Shown in pieces: positions 1-11,655 of a stretch of 64,000 nucleotides of DNA. This DNA comes from Aplectana chamaeleonis (taxonomy: Eukaryota > Nematoda > Chromadorea > Rhabditida > Cosmocercidae). The notes under the pieces are model-generated. The model was not told the DNA's origin and made no database searches. It saw only the letters and a program-made list of their open reading frames with translations. Numbering within the stretch: the stretch's first letter is position 1; each line of letters starts with the position of its first letter. The translations under genes were made by a program, and so were the position numbers. The DNA lies in assembly GCA_029168955.1 (NCBI GenBank), contig JAPDOI010000717.1, forward strand, positions 62,001-126,000, given 5' to 3'.

Positions 1-120
1 TCACAACGCGAAAACACACTTTGGCGTAGAAAACTCACACATCGGACCACCAAACGAGCAGAGCGCAGTCTGCTTTGCACGAGACCAGTAGAGCGAATGA
101 GTCATACAGCGCAGTGCGCC
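1..120 (-). other. Displaced 3' flank of the PLE, cut off by copy A
   Basis: The last 12 bases (109-120, gcgcagtgcgcc) are repeated at 4073-4084, so this stretch was once joined to 4085 and belongs to the DNA just downstream of the PLE stop codon at 4126. It is probably PLE 3' untranslated sequence or host flank. No ORF of its own is convincing. Confidence 0.45.
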
Positions 121-157
121 TTCTTCTTCTTCTTCTGCAGCCACAGAGAGGGTTCTG

Positions 158-3100
158 TCATAGACTGAGGAACTGAGCCACAAGCGTCGGATTCGTCCAC
201 AGATCTACTGTTGTTAACGATGTCGGTCTCATCGGGCAGTTGAAAAGGTGCGCAGTAGTATGCCCTTTATTACCACAATCCGGGCACTCGTCAGGTCTGC
301 TGCTATCGATCTTATGTAAATAAGACATAAGCATGGGGGAGTGCCCGCAGCGCAACGAGGCAAGGGTGCACCTGGCACGCCTACCGAGTTCCATCTCGGT
401 TTCGCTGACCTCAGGCGGCACGACTCCGAGAATGGAGTTTACGGCGGTCTTGCATAAGTGATCCTTGACGAATTGGGTATGCTCAGCACGTAAGAGACGG
501 AGGCGTTCTTGTTGTGCGTTAGTCCGTCTCTGTATATTGATTTTCGTGGGAGCATCAGCAAACGGCTTTCTTATACCTCTCTCTCTCACGGGGTCTAATA
601 CTCTTCGCGACGGATGATTTGGCTGCTTCAGAATGTTTATGTACAGCTGTTGTGCGTGGAGTTGGCAGTGGTCCTTAACTGGCAGGATGCGAGCTTCGGC
701 ATGTAGGTGCTCTATTGAGAGCTTTTAGAACAGCCTGTTGCGATTCGCAATGCTCCATTTTGGATGCGCTGCAGCTTGGACCAGGATGTGTCCGACACGA
801 TATGCTGCCAGACTGGTGCAGCATACTCCAGGAGCAGGCTGTACGATGGCCTTGTACGTGGTCAGGATCGTTTCTTTACTGCATCCCCAGGACGTTCCGC
901 CGAGAGCACGTAGGACGTTAAGTCTTGTTTTCACTGCAGCTTGCTTCTGCTCAGTGTTCTTATGAAACCTCAGCGAAGGGTCCAACACGAGTCCGAGCAG
1001 CTTAGGGAATCGGGCGGCCGGCAGGCGAGTTTCGTCCCATTTCACCATGGGATAAGCACTGTGCTCCGCAGGAACAGTGGAAAAAGACTGTGACGGATGA
1101 TTTAGCGGCAGAGACCGTAAGCATCTTGCTATCGAGAAAACATTTCAACTCGATCAAGTAGTCATTGATCTTACTGGAAGCTACATTTATGTCGCGATCC
1201 CGGCATAGTATAGTAATATCATCCGCATATGCAACGACCTTGATGTCTTGGGATGGAACGGGTAGATCTTCAATATACAGACTAAAAAGAGCAGGCGATA
1301 AAACTCCTCCTTGTGGTACGCCGGCGGCGATTGGGATGCTATTGGAGACGTGCCCTTGAAATAGCACATTTGCCCGACGTCCTTTGGTGAATGCGGTTAT
1401 CCACCGCTTCTGCCAGGGCGGAATGGTAGACCTTAACAGGCTCTCCGACAAAATGCCCAAGTTTACAGTGTCAAAGCCTTCGTTAGATCGAGGCTACACC
1501 TACGGTTCGCTGAGGTTTCATGGCATTGAAGCCGTCCAAAACATAGCTCACAATTTCCAGTAGGGCCGTAGTGGTGGAATGTAGCTTACGGAAACCATGT
1601 TGATGCTTTTGTTTGCTATTGTGTTCGGAGAGCTCCTCCACAGCCAATTTTTCCGCAACTTTGGCAGTAGGTGAGAGAAGACTGATTGGCCTGTAACCTT
1701 TTGCCGTGGATGGTGATTTACCCGGCTTAGGCAATGGGATGACGCGTGCTACTTTCCAATCTTGAGGTAATGTACAGGTCCGAAACGATGTATTAATGAC
1801 GTCAGCGAGCAGGGGTAGTAGTTCACTTGGCAGTCTTTTTAGAACTGCTGGGCTCAAACCATCTGGTCCTACTGCCTTCGAGTTACTCATTTCCTTGATA
1901 ACCTTCTCGACCTAAGACTATTAAATCCCGTGAGAGAGAGATCGATCAGAGTGCCGTTTGCCGATGCTCCGAACAAAGTGAATGTACAGAGATGGACCGA
2001 CTCGAATCAAGAACGGCTTCGTCTCTTACGCGCGGAGCACACCCGGTTTGTGAAGGATCATCTCGCCAAAGCGGCCGTCAACCCTATTCTCGGTGATGTG
2101 CCGCCCAGGGTATGTGATACCGAGTCCGAGCTCGGTAGGCGCGCCAGGTGTATCCTCGCTTCGTTGCGCTGCGGACATTCTCCATTGCTTATGTCTTACC
2201 TGCACAGGATCGACATTAGTCAGCCTGACGTGTGCCCGGACTGTGGAAACCAAGGCCACGACACTAAACACCTATTTGACTGTCCGAAGAAGCCAACAAC
2301 GCTCACTACAATAGACTTGTGGACGAATCCAGTGCTGGTCGCCCAGTTTCTCAACTTGTGACGAAACCCCTCTCAGTGGCTGCAAAGAAGAAGAAGATAA
2401 CCTTCTCGACCTGAGCGGGCGTGACTGCATCATCTTCAGCCATAAGTGGCAATTTACAGAGTTCCCGAACAGTTATTCTATTCTGCTTCTCTCTTTTTGT
2501 TTTAGTTATGAAAAAATGCTTCCCAAGAGCATTTGCGGCCTCTTTCCCTGACTTAAAGACTCCGCCGTCGAATTCAATCGTGGAATTGTTGGCGGAGGTG
2601 AACTTTCCGGAGATCCTTTTCAAAGCCTTCCACGTTGCTGCAGCATCACTCCTGAAGTTCATCTTCTCAGTGAACTTTTCCCAAGATTCTTTCTTGTGCC
2701 TATCAAGGTCCATCCTGATCTCATTATCCAGCTCGGCAATGTCTGGGTCAAGATGATCAGCAGCTCTCTTTGCGTCCCTTGTCCTTATCTTCTGCAGTGT
2801 CTCCCTGGTGACATTGGGAAAGAAGGTCTTGACACGACCTTCAGGGATCGCAGCTTTCATCGCCTTCCGGATGGCATCAGAGAAGTGGCGCTCCTTCTGG
2901 TGTACATTGCCATTCCACGGATATTCGGCCGCTTGGCGGAGTGCAACCTCCTGAACAGGCTCCAGTCTGCAAGGCCTAAATTGAGATAAGAACGATGACG
3001 AACACCTGTATAGGGAGCAAGAGAGTTAGAGAGATCGATATTGACAAAGACCGGAATGTGATCACTGGAAAGAGTTGTGGATGTAGACCAAGAGCAGGCA

Positions 3101-4037
3101 TTAGAGAGATTAGAAGAGACAAGGGAGATGTCTGGGCTGGAAGATCGGCCGTAGGCAGGGAGGCGAGTGGGCTGGTCATCGTTAAGGATAACCAGATCGC
3201 ACTCCTCCGCCCATTCTTCGACGTCATTTCCTCTAGCATCAGAGTCAAGCGATGAGCAGAATGTGTGAGCATTGAAGTCACCCGCAAAGACAATTGAGGG
3301 AGATAGAGAGCAGTCATACAGCTGCTTGAGTAGAGGGATAGGGTTGTAGGTTGGTGGACAGGATGTAGGAGGAGGAATGTATATATTGAAAAGAGAAAGT
3401 GGAGTTTTTAGAGGTAGATGGATGGGGATGTACTCGAGAGTGCCATCCACTGGAGTGTTTGGAATGATGTGAGGGAAGAGACGACAGAACAAAAGTAGAG
3501 ACTCCGCCTCCCTGAGATGACCTAGGAGTATGATAAGCAGTATAGCCCGGGATGTTTGGATGTCGAGAGGTAGCAGAGGGAGAGAGTTTGGTTTCCTGAA
3601 CCATGATAACATCCGGGTGATGAGTACGGGCAAAGAGAGATAATTCAGAAAGCTAGGCGCGAAGGCAGTTGAGATTGATAAGTACAATAGACGAGGGCGA
3701 GTTGGTAGATGAGGAATGTGAGTTACTGGAGGCGGAGCACACAATACAACGAAAGGAAGAATCGTGGTGCCTCACAGAGCTGAGACCCGAACAAGAGAAG
3801 TGCACTCCACCTTTCGCATCCAAAACATTGGACGCTGGTTCCATACCAATTGACATCTCTGTCGCATGTGGCACATGGGTACTTCTTCTTCGCGGGTCCT
3901 GGGTTCCTCTCGACGCCGGCTCTTTGCAGTAAGATCTTCAGGAGAGCTGCGGCCAGCCAGCACCTCTCCCATGACAAAAACCCTCTCCGCGGAGGGATTG
4001 ACGTCGGTTTGCACGGAGGTGGTCTTCTTTCCTCCAC
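158..4037 (-). pseudogene. Broken polyprotein of family I copy A (2A-like, PHD, EN, RT)
   Basis: From an ATG near 4037 the frame encodes a basic, leucine-rich leader of about 40 residues. A 2A-like motif AGVERNPGP follows at 3894-3917, then a Cys/His finger (CATC, CFGC, HFSCSGL) that shifts frame near 3812. The endonuclease shows VQETKL, NIYIPP, AGDFNAH and SSDHIPV between about 3620 and 2950. A linker runs to 2413. The RT shows LPKPGKS, FRKLHSTT, GVPQGGVLSP and YADDITI between 1896 and 1100. The C-terminus at 158-590 has CPDC followed by HLFNC. Frameshifts near 3812, 3470, 2930 and 1475, a stop near 3650 and the nested insertion disable it. A working copy would make one protein, possibly separated by ribosome skipping at the 2A-like site. 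Confidence 0.85.
1914..2395 (+). mobile_element. 5'-truncated family I 3' fragment inside copy A
   Basis: A 482-bp fragment sits between 17-bp direct repeats (gataaccttctcgacct at 1897-1913 and 2396-2412). It encodes the family I C-terminal domain in one open frame (1930-2361): an Arg-rich start, then LGRRARC, CPDCGNQGH, HLFDC and a final QFLNL. It ends in a short aagaagaag tail. Severe 5' truncation, long duplication and microsatellite tail are the hallmarks of target-primed reverse transcription. The frame is open here while the surrounding copy A is broken, which fits a younger insertion. Confidence 0.9.
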
Positions 4038-4125
4038 ACTGCCACGGCACGAACGTACGACATCTCGGCAGCGCGCAGTGCGCCGCTTTTAAGGAGCTGA
4101 CTCATCACGCAGCCCACTGAGTGTG

Positions 4126-5275
4126 TTAGAGGTCGCAACGGGGAATGAAGAGCAAAAGGTCATTTGTCACAGATGGACTCTCGGAACGGCTGTTCATGCG
4201 TGGATTTCTCGAGTATATCCAGAAGGCCTCCAACGCTTTACGTGCTGAGATGTCCACCTCCACTGCCAGAATGGTACAACTGACATCAAAATCTTCGTCA
4301 TTATGGTCTTCGACTCTATGTTTGCCAAGAGGTGTCGCTATGACACTGCGCCTTTTGCCGGCTAGGTGCTCTTTCATACGTGTACTCAACATCCTTCCAG
4401 TTTCTCCAATGTAGATAGCGTTGCATGACTGGCATTCAATCTTATAGATTACACCCATCTTTGCACAGTCTCCAACTTTACCATTCGGGCATACAACACA
4501 ATTTTCTGATACGCATTCAGTATCATACAGTCTATTCCGAATCAGTTGCTGTTTGATGTTATTGTTGGGTATATTCACAAGCACTACCTCATTATCTAGA
4601 TGCGCTCGCACGATGCTATGTTTTATTGCGGTGCACACTTGGTCAGAAATGAAAGGTATGCACAGTGGTACTTTGTTTTGCCGCAATACCTCTCGCGTAT
4701 TCATATCGCCTCTGTACTGGTGCGGAATTGAGGTGTATCCATTGCTACGAGCTATATCAATCGCCAGCTTTCTTGACTCCAGACGCTCGTCTTCACCTGT
4801 GCACATATCCGTGGCTGTACGGAGCATATTACGTATGACTGCGCGTTTCGTACTCGTGGGATGAGCTGACGATGAATGAATAAGGATGTTTTTGCAGCTC
4901 GGTTTTCTATACCATTTTATACGGACTTCTCCCTCGAACATGCATACTTGTGTATTCAAGTACGCCAGCCAGCCATTTGATGGTGTTTCCCGAGTGAGTC
5001 TGATATACTGTGACTGTTCATTCAGTATTCGAAAGCACTCGTCCATTTCGGACTGTGTGGAGGTTATAACACAACAGTCATCGATATATCTACAGTACAT
5101 CAAAGGTGATCTTGCCAACACTGGCTCCTCTATCCTGCTCATAAAGCATACTGCTAGCACTGGTGCCAGCCGTTGTCCCATGGCTAGACCCCTTATTTGT
5201 GAATAGTATGCACCCGACCATCTGAAGATGTTGCAGGACAAACACTCTCTGACTAGAGTCATGATGTGCTGCTTT
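4126..5275 (-). pseudogene. Penelope-like element RT + GIY-YIG endonuclease, 5'-truncated
   Basis: About 380 codons are open without interruption. The first part has RT motifs typical of Penelope-like elements: GLAMGQRLAP with a Met where most RTs have Gln, then CRYIDDCCVI with the catalytic YIDD. The C-terminal quarter is a GIY-YIG nuclease (VIYKIEC, then YIGETGR and RMKEHLAGKRR) ending in TNDLLLFIPRCDL. The RT N-terminus (fingers, motif A) is missing. The reading frame begins abruptly at about 5275, inside the endonuclease of a CR1-like element, so the PLE is a 5'-truncated insertion. Copy A later split its 3' flank. The frame is well preserved for a truncated copy. Confidence 0.88.
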
Positions 5276-5945
5276 GTCATGGTCACTAGTGCCCAATGGA
5301 GCCATAGTATCCACTTCTGCAATCAACCCTTCCTCATTGGACAGTAACAGATCCAAAACATTGCTACCTCGTGTAGCCATAAAGTTATTCTGTGTGAGAT
5401 TATGCGAAGCGCACATATTTAGGAATAGCTTACTACTCAGGTTTACAGCCGTAGGAACTAGCTGCGTCCATGATATATCTGGTAAATTGAAATCGCCCGT
5501 GATAACACAAGACTGACTACAGGAAAGCAAATCACCTAAGGTTTTAATAAAAGTTTCAAAAGAGTCAGCAGAGCATGAGGGCGCCCTGTACGCAATAACT
5601 ATTCTCAGCGTCCTATCACTAACAACAATGTCAGCACAAAGTAGTTCGTAACTTTCAGAACAAGACTCCTCGTACACTAACCTTGGACAAAGAGACTTAC
5701 TCAACAAAAGAGCCACTCCCCGCCCCTCTTGTGCGGTCGGTCACATCTAAGCAGATCAAACTGAGAACATAAACCACCAAATAAAGAAGCATCAGTGACG
5801 TGAGGCGTCAACCACGTTTCAGACAGCGCTATAATGCCAAAATCAAATTGTTGAATATATCCTATAAGACTATTAATATTTTTAGGAAGGGAACGTATGT
5901 TCGAAGAGAGACATTTGAGATTGCTATCCGAGGTCCGGGGAGGAT
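5276..5945 (-). pseudogene. CR1-like ORF2: APE-type endonuclease fragment
   Basis: Reading down the minus strand from the end of ORF1, the peptide has an endonuclease start (SSNIRSLPKNI), then LSETWL, RGGG/VALLL (with a one-base frameshift near 5715), IAYRAPS, TGDFNLPDISW and finally GTSDHD. These are successive motifs of apurinic-type nucleases in CR1-clade elements. The coding sequence stops at the PLE junction near 5275, immediately after the SDH motif, and no matching RT follows. This family differs from families I-III, which have no separate ORF1. Confidence 0.8.
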
Positions 5946-6908
5946 TTACAAGTTTAAATTAACACCCGAAAGACCGGAGGCAACGTTATCACTGACGTGC
6001 TGACCGGGAATACAATTCGAACTCGTACTAGGCTCTTGGGAAGAAGCGGGATCGTTACTGATATTGATACAATTCACCCTAACAGGAGCATTAACGTTTA
6101 CACTAGGAGTAATGACATTAACAGGAGTGATTACACCATGATTGACAGCCGGAGAATTCACTATAACAGGGGTAGTACCACCAACGGGAGAACTTACAAT
6201 CGCACCCGCATGATTCACATTGACAATGGCAGGACTGCGACGAGCTCTTCGCTCAGTACCTCGCCGCTCACGTTTCTCCCGAGGGAGGGAGGCTCTGATG
6301 AACAGGCCATTGGTGAACGGGAAACGCTTAAGCTGAGGAGCGCGCCTCAGTACTGTCTTGGCAATGCTCGATGCAGGAAAGATCACTTTGAGCAACCTAT
6401 TATGAGAAGAGTCATCGCGGCCCATACGATGTATCGATGCAGGCAAGCAATCAATAGACAGGAAATTCAATATATCAAAAACACATAAATGGTCATTAAT
6501 AGCTCTATCACGCGGGCATTTGCTACGATTCTCTGGAACTCCTATGATCACGACTGAGCGACTACGCTCAATCTCTCTGAAGTCATTCGACTTCTCGAAC
6601 CCTACAGAAGGAGATGACGGCACAACTGAATCAGGAACAGCACTAGCACAAGGAACATCACTGATATTATCTGGAACATTCTCACTACTAAGGGCTTCCC
6701 TCAATGTAGCATTCAACCTATCGTTCACCTGGCTTAGCTCCGTATTAGCCTTAACCATATCTCGGACCATCTCGGCTAACTCACAGTTTTTCTTACATAA
6801 TGATTCAACTTGACTCCTTTCATTCAGGAGATAAGCGATAATTGTCCGAATATGCATCGGCAGTGACTCGTCGTCCACCAGCGCCTTCGCGGCTTTACCA
6901 AAGTCCAT
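5946..6908 (-). CDS. CR1-like ORF1 protein (coiled coil, RRM-like nucleic-acid binding)
   Basis: The frame is open for about 320 codons from the ATG at 6906-6908 (MDFGKAAKALV); it stays open a further 80 codons upstream to 7154, so the true start is uncertain. Residues 20-90 form a likely coiled coil (leucines, polar heptads, ending SQVNDRLNATLREAL). Then comes an RRM-like core with SVVIIGVPENRS, IHRMGRDD, LLKVIFPASS and FIRASLPREKRERR, as in ORF1 of nematode and other CR1 elements. The C-terminus is a Val/Asn/Pro-rich low-complexity tail. Such proteins coat the element RNA. The ORF2 frame begins just after the stop at 5946. Confidence 0.78.
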   Translation of the reverse strand: MDFGKAAKALVDDESLPMHIRTIIAYLLNERSQVESLCKKNCELAEMVRDMVKANTELSQVNDRLNATLREALSSENVPDNISDVPCASAVPDSVVPSSPSVGFEKSNDFREIERSRSVVIIGVPENRSKCPRDRAINDHLCVFDILNFLSIDCLPASIHRMGRDDSSHNRLLKVIFPASSIAKTVLRRAPQLKRFPFTNGLFIRASLPREKRERRGTERRARRSPAIVNVNHAGAIVSSPVGGTTPVIVNSPAVNHGVITPVNVITPSVNVNAPVRVNCINISNDPASSQEPSTSSNCIPGQHVSDNVASGLSGVNLNL

Positions 6909-7256
6909 TGTCGGCGACAGCTCTTCCACCAGGTTTTTGCGGATCTTGCTGCCCTGAAGTGTTGGAGGGCAGACCGGAGTTCCGCTCGTCATCGCGGCAC
7001 AACCAATTAAAAAATAGACCTGATGTGGTGGCACAGAAGATAAAAAAATTTCACACTCGGCCACAAGAGTGCTCGCCTGTTCTTGAAGTGACGTCGGTGT
7101 CCAGATCGTACCAGTTACCACAGACGATATAATAACGCAACCAGTGTAGACCACGCCAACAATACCAGACGCAGATTACCACAGACGCAGATTACACCAA
7201 CGATGTCAGTTATCATATACCATATACCTTGAGATACTGGGTCTAAACCTAACGTC

Positions 7257-7339
7257 TAATACGGAGCTAAGCCAGGTGAACGATAGGTTGAATGCTACAT
7301 TGAGGGAAGCCCTTAGTAGTGAGAATGTTCCAGATAATT
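7257..7339 (+). repeat. 83-bp inverted copy of part of CR1-like ORF1
   Basis: This block matches the reverse complement of 6667-6749 with no visible difference. It covers the coiled-coil end of ORF1. It lies about 100 bp beyond the ORF1 start in the opposite orientation. An inversion or template switch during insertion of the CR1-like element is the simplest explanation. Confidence 0.85.
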
Positions 7340-7486
7340 TTTCATTATAATCAAATGAGAAACCAAATATTCAAAAAGCAAACTTGGAAAAAAGTTGCTC
7401 GAAATCTTTAAAAGATCAATACACGAATTACACATTAATTTCATCTTTCGATCCTATGGGTTCAGTGCCCCGATAGCTTAGCTTAA

Positions 7487-7960
7487 AGGCACAGTCCAAC
7501 CTCAGAGGTAATTTTTGATATTATGGTTCGGTCGCCGCTTATAGCAACCCTGCCAAGCGCGAAATCTCAGTTCGCTCAAATAAGCAAGAAAAAGCCAGGA
7601 AAAAGTCGGCCACGCCCCCTTGAAAGAAAAAGTGGGTAACGCCCACTGCCAGGTTTCCGACCTCAATAGGGAATAGACGCGCGAATGATTTTATTCAAAA
7701 CCTATGTTCTTCGATTTGTTTTTGGTCTGGCTTCATATTGTGGCCTGCTCCAGAACGATGGCTGCGAATAACGAGAAAATACAGGCTCGAGAAAACTCGT
7801 CCTCGAATTTCTAGCCGTTCAAAATCGATATTTTTGAGGGGCCATAACTCCGTTCGTAGTGAGTTCTGAGCGATTCTAGAGACACCATTGTGATCAGCGT
7901 GAAATTTTCTCCAAGATAGGCAGAAAAACGAAAAGTCTATTCTGAGGTTGGACTGTGCCT
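7487..7960. mobile_element. TTAA-flanked TIR element (MITE, group A copy 1)
   Basis: A 474-bp unit is bounded by TTAA at 7483-7486 and 7961-7964. Its terminal inverted repeats match over at least 20 bases (AGGCACAGTCCAACCTCAGA). TTAA duplications are the signature of piggyBac-type transposition. No transposase is encoded. Read in reverse, its interior aligns by eye with the element at 43206-43690. Confidence 0.85.
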
Positions 7961-7964
7961 TTAA

Positions 7965-8368
7965 AGGCACAGAACAATCAAAAAAAATCTTTTTTTTCAG
8001 ATGTTATGCTTGTATCGGAGAGAATCACTCTCTGATCACAACGGCACCTCTGGAATCGTTTAAAGCAACCTACAAATAGATTAATGGCTCCTGAAATATG
8101 CCTATTTCCTATTTTTCTAGGGCAAAAGTTTGGTGGAGTCGTCTCAGGCCTGTATTTCTCATCATCCCCAGTAGCTGCGCGCAAGAAATAACCAGAATGG
8201 AGAGAGAGAGAGAGAGAGCCCGGCATAGGAAAACATCAATCTTGCTGCTGTTGAGTTCGAAACTGAAGATCAGGGGAAGGCCCGTGGTGGTGACTGAGGA
8301 TTTGGAAGAATTGAGATCTCGCACTTGACAAGTGTTATACAGGAGAGGCCTACTACACACTTAGATGA
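7965..8368. mobile_element. TTAA-type TIR element, group A copy 2, right end lost
   Basis: It starts with AGGCACAGAACAA directly after the TTAA at 7961-7964, so it shares that TTAA with copy 1. The interior follows the 43206-43690 element up to its GTGTTATACAGGAGAGG block near 8330, then the similarity ends without a right terminus. Confidence 0.7.
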
Positions 8369-9120
8369 AAACAGAGTTCCTCAGTTGCCTTCGCGTTGCG
8401 ATAAATGTATGTCCACTGCTTATAGATATCACTGACTACCTGGACTCGGATTTTTTTTTTCGAGCGTGTGGACGACCCCAATAACTAATTCTGACAATCA
8501 GAGTTGGTGCAAAGAAGAAAATAAAATATTCTCGCTCCAAAAATGGACCTGAAAAACGAAACACCTCACCGTATTGAAGTTATTTCGAAAGTTTCGGCAA
8601 GCGTAAGGTTTAAGAAGAGAAGCAAAATTTCGCCACCGCGAACGCCGCCTTCTATTCACAGAGGACTGAATTTTCCTCGGCAGCTGCCCAAATACTATGT
8701 ATTCCAGCACACCTCGCAAATCGAAAATAATGCTTATGCACATTTTCGTTTCAAAGCGGAATATACATGATCGACTGCTGACTTGTGGCGTATAGTCGAC
8801 GCGAAATCGTTCTTCGGGTCCGTGTTTTCTGCCGGACTGCGCGCCACATACAGAAAGTAGATATGGAGACTGATCGGGCACAGACCGATGAGACGAAAAA
8901 TTTCAAGTTGAAGTCACATGCACTAAGCAGAAACGTAGGAAAACAACACCCTGGCCGATTTGCGCTCTCGGCGCGATCATTTGAATGAGGCAGTGTAATG
9001 TCCATACCGGAGTGAAATTCCGGTAGTGAGTTTACTGCAGGGTTAAGCCGGGATCATACTTCCAGCGACGACCGAAGCGAGGCGATGTTTATACTCTGTT
9101 GCTTTCGATTGGGCCATGGA
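8369..9120. other. Noncoding stretch, no gene recognised
   Basis: A GA-rich microsatellite lies just upstream at 8200-8218, and a T-run lies at 8451-8460. Short ORFs overlap on both strands here without a recognisable domain, and no TIR pair was found. It is probably unique intergenic DNA or an old repeat. Confidence 0.4.
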
Positions 9121-9152
9121 TCCAAGATGTTCAACCTTCGCGGGGTTGATCT

Positions 9153-11410
9153 GTGGAGTCGACGTTATGGAGACTCATCAAACGGACATCAATAACTCGA
9201 TGTGGAGTTTTTTCGTATTGGGAGTGTAACTGGCTGGCTGCTACACTCCTCTGTATTCTACTTCTACGAGCTGGCATCGAGAGGAATCCGGAACCGCGCA
9301 GCAAGACACCACGATATCCCTGCTGTCACTGCGGACTATCTGCTCAACATGCAATCATTCAATGTGGTGGTTGCCTTGGCTGGGTGTACCTCAAATGTTC
9401 GGGATTGTCCAGCTATGATGACTACACTCATGCTTACTGTTGTATGTTTTGCTCTGTAAATCCTCCTAGGGTTCCTCAGCATAGTTTTTGCTTTTATCAA
9501 CTCAATATCAATGGCCTGCGTGCCAAAATTGCTGAACTCACAGTGTATGTAGATCGCACTCAACCTGATGTCATCCTCCTGCAGGAGACCCAGCTTAGCG
9601 CATCTTCCTCCTCCCTTCCCCGTCTCCCTGGTTATTTGTCTTATCATGTTCCACGTACTTCTCACGGTGGTGGTGTTTCTACATTTGTAAAATCTTCTAT
9701 CCCTTATCACCTAATTGCTCTACCCTCTGATGATGTTGTTGAATGTTTTGGTGTTCATATTGTATTACAAAGTGGCCCCCTTCATATTGTCAACGTCTAT
9801 ATACCCCCATCCTTGTCCTGTCCCAATGCATTTGACCCCTCAGACTACTTACATGCTGTTCATACTGCCTTATCATCTACTTCGGTTGTAGTAGCTGGCG
9901 ATTTCAATGCTCATTCTCCTTCGTGGTTTTCTCCTCTAGAGCCTGACAATAGAGGTGAACTCATTGAGCTTTTCGCTGATGATTGTGATCTTGTGCCTAT
10001 CAATGAGGATTCTCCCACTCGTCTTCCGGCAGTGGGCAGGCCTTCATCACCCGATATCGCCTTTGTATCATCCTCGCTAGCTATCTCCTATAACTGGTCT
10101 ACCAATGTGGCCCTGGTCAGTGATCATGTTCCCATTATTGCGTCATTGGATTTGTCACTTACGTAAGTCTTATTCTAATTATCGTAAAGCTAACTGGGAC
10201 ATATTCAAAGAGATGTTGCTCAGCCAGGTGGCCAACTACCCGAGGAAAGAACAGTCTATGATAAGGAGAAGTTTATCGTCAGTGCAATCGGACGTGCCTC
10301 CAAAGCAGCTATTCCTACTGGACGTGTAAAGACTTTTCACCCAAACGTGCCCAGTGAAGTGCTTGAACTGATCACTAGAGAGATGACAAGCGAAGATCGG
10401 ACCCCAATGATCCAACGATACAACAGCTGTCGGAAAACATCACCGCACTGCTGAATCAGCACAAGCAGCAGCGCTGGAAAGAGCTGACCGAGTCGATTGA
10501 TTTTGCCGTGGACGCCAGAAAAGCTTGGACAACACTGAAACGAATTTCTGGCAAAAAGATGAGCACGGACCGCAACATGCTCGATTTTCCGTCTGGAAGA
10601 TTCGAGCACGGATACAAGGCAGCTTGTCTGCTCGGCAAACTTTTTACATCTGCGTCATCGCCTCGAGATATGCAAAACAGACGAACAATGCGAGCAATCA
10701 GGAAGCTCGATCGGCTGGATGTCCCTGCTATTTCTCCTTCCGCCATTGACAAGATCATCAAATCGATGAAAAATTCGCGTGCAGAGGGACCTGACGGAAT
10801 ATCGGCTGTTCATCTCAAGCACCTTCCTGATCCCTATCATGAACTGCTCTATGATCTCATTTATTCGTCATTCAGTTCTGGTGTTATTCCTGCGCACTGG
10901 AAACAAGCTATCATCATTCCCATCGCCAAACCAGGCAAACCACCGGATAAGGCTGCCTCCCACCGCCCCATATCCCTCCTTTCCTCCCTTGCCAAGCTTG
11001 CGGAAAAAGTCGTCAATCCGCTCCTCCAAATTGCGTTACAGCACAACACTCACCAGCATGGTTTCAAGAAGGAGCATTCCACCAGCACTGCCCTGATAAT
11101 ATCAATCACCGAGCATATCATCGCTGGATTTATTCGCAAGACTCCGGCTGGCAGAAGCCTCGTCGTTGCTATTGATCTCACGGCTGCGTTTGATAGCGTC
11201 AGTATCCCGCTTCTATCGAAATCCATACTGGAATCGGATATGCCCAGTTGGTCTAAAAGATGGATTAATAGCTTTGTCAAAAACCGGTCCATTCGTGTCA
11301 AGTTCGACCGACATCTATCGTCTTCGGCCCCTTTGAAAGCCGGTGTCCCGCAAGGCGGGCTGTTGTCCCCTGGCCTGTTTTCGCTATTTCTGTCTCATAT
11401 TCCTGAGCCA
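9153..11410 (+). pseudogene. Family II non-LTR retrotransposon: 2A-like, PHD, EN and partial RT
   Basis: The frame opens at a GTG (9153), so the start is doubtful. Residues 27-40 are Leu-rich and residues 41-48 (9273-9296) read GIERNPEP, a degenerate 2A-like motif with Glu replacing the first Gly of NPGP. A PHD-like finger (CCHC, CGGC, YLKCSGL, CCMFC) and a complete endonuclease follow: NINGLRAKI, LLQETQL, NVYIPP, AGDFNAHSPSW, GRPSSPDI, VSDHVPI, stop at 10166. Frameshifts near 10163 and 10310 precede the RT (10508-11410) with AEGPDGIS, IAKPGKPP, KKEHSTST, AIDLTAAFDS and GVPQGGLLSP. The sequence breaks off after LFLSHIPEPPG, before the YADD motif. The protein is clearly related to family I. 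Confidence 0.85.
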
Positions 11411-11411
11411 C

Positions 11412-11655
11412 CTGGGAGACAGCAGTCCCCCTTGAGGCACCCCACTTAACGCACTTCTACAGGCTGACAAGGAGGAATTTACCCGAACCTGGAAGGTTCT
11501 ATCCGTCAAAAAGGCTTTAACCCAGCTGACAATAGCTTTGTGGATGCCCAGTTGTTCAAGTCTGAAAATAAGCTTGGTGTGGTCCACTTTATCAAATAGT
11601 TTTTCGAAATCAAAATAGATTACATCCACATCCTTTTTACTGTCCAAGCTCGCAG
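11412..11655 (-). pseudogene. CR1-like reverse transcriptase fragment
   Basis: About 80 codons encode the central palm of a CR1-clade RT: DVIYFDFEKLFDKVDH (motif A, with Phe-Glu-Lys where a small residue plus Ser/Lys-Ala-Phe is usual), then SWVKAFLTDR and SGVPQGGLLSP. Both ends are cut. It may belong to the same family as the ORF1/EN element at 5276-6908, whose RT is missing there, but that is inference. Confidence 0.75.

Larger units (their letters stand above)
121..4072 (-). mobile_element. Family I non-LTR retrotransposon, copy A (near full length)
   Basis: The element lies between a perfect 12-bp target duplication (109-120 and 4073-4084). Its 3' end in element sense is a GAA-type microsatellite tail, read here as ttcttcttcttctgcag at 121. 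Its 5' end carries the same start (TTCGTGCCGTGGCAG) as copies B, C and D. After the nested fragment at 1914-2395 is removed, about 3.45 kb remain. The single long reading frame is broken by several frameshifts, so the copy is dead. The domain order (2A-like motif, PHD-like finger, endonuclease, reverse transcriptase, CCHC finger) fits an Ingi/Vingi- or Jockey-superfamily element; the exact clade is inference. Confidence 0.9.

Noticed and set aside
1930..2361. Stand-alone zinc-finger gene
   Set aside because: It is the C-terminal domain of family I inside a 5'-truncated insertion with a 17-bp duplication and GAA tail.
8498..8881. Overlapping ORFs on both strands as a gene
   Set aside because: Neither strand shows a recognisable motif or a convincing start, and both are of chance length.
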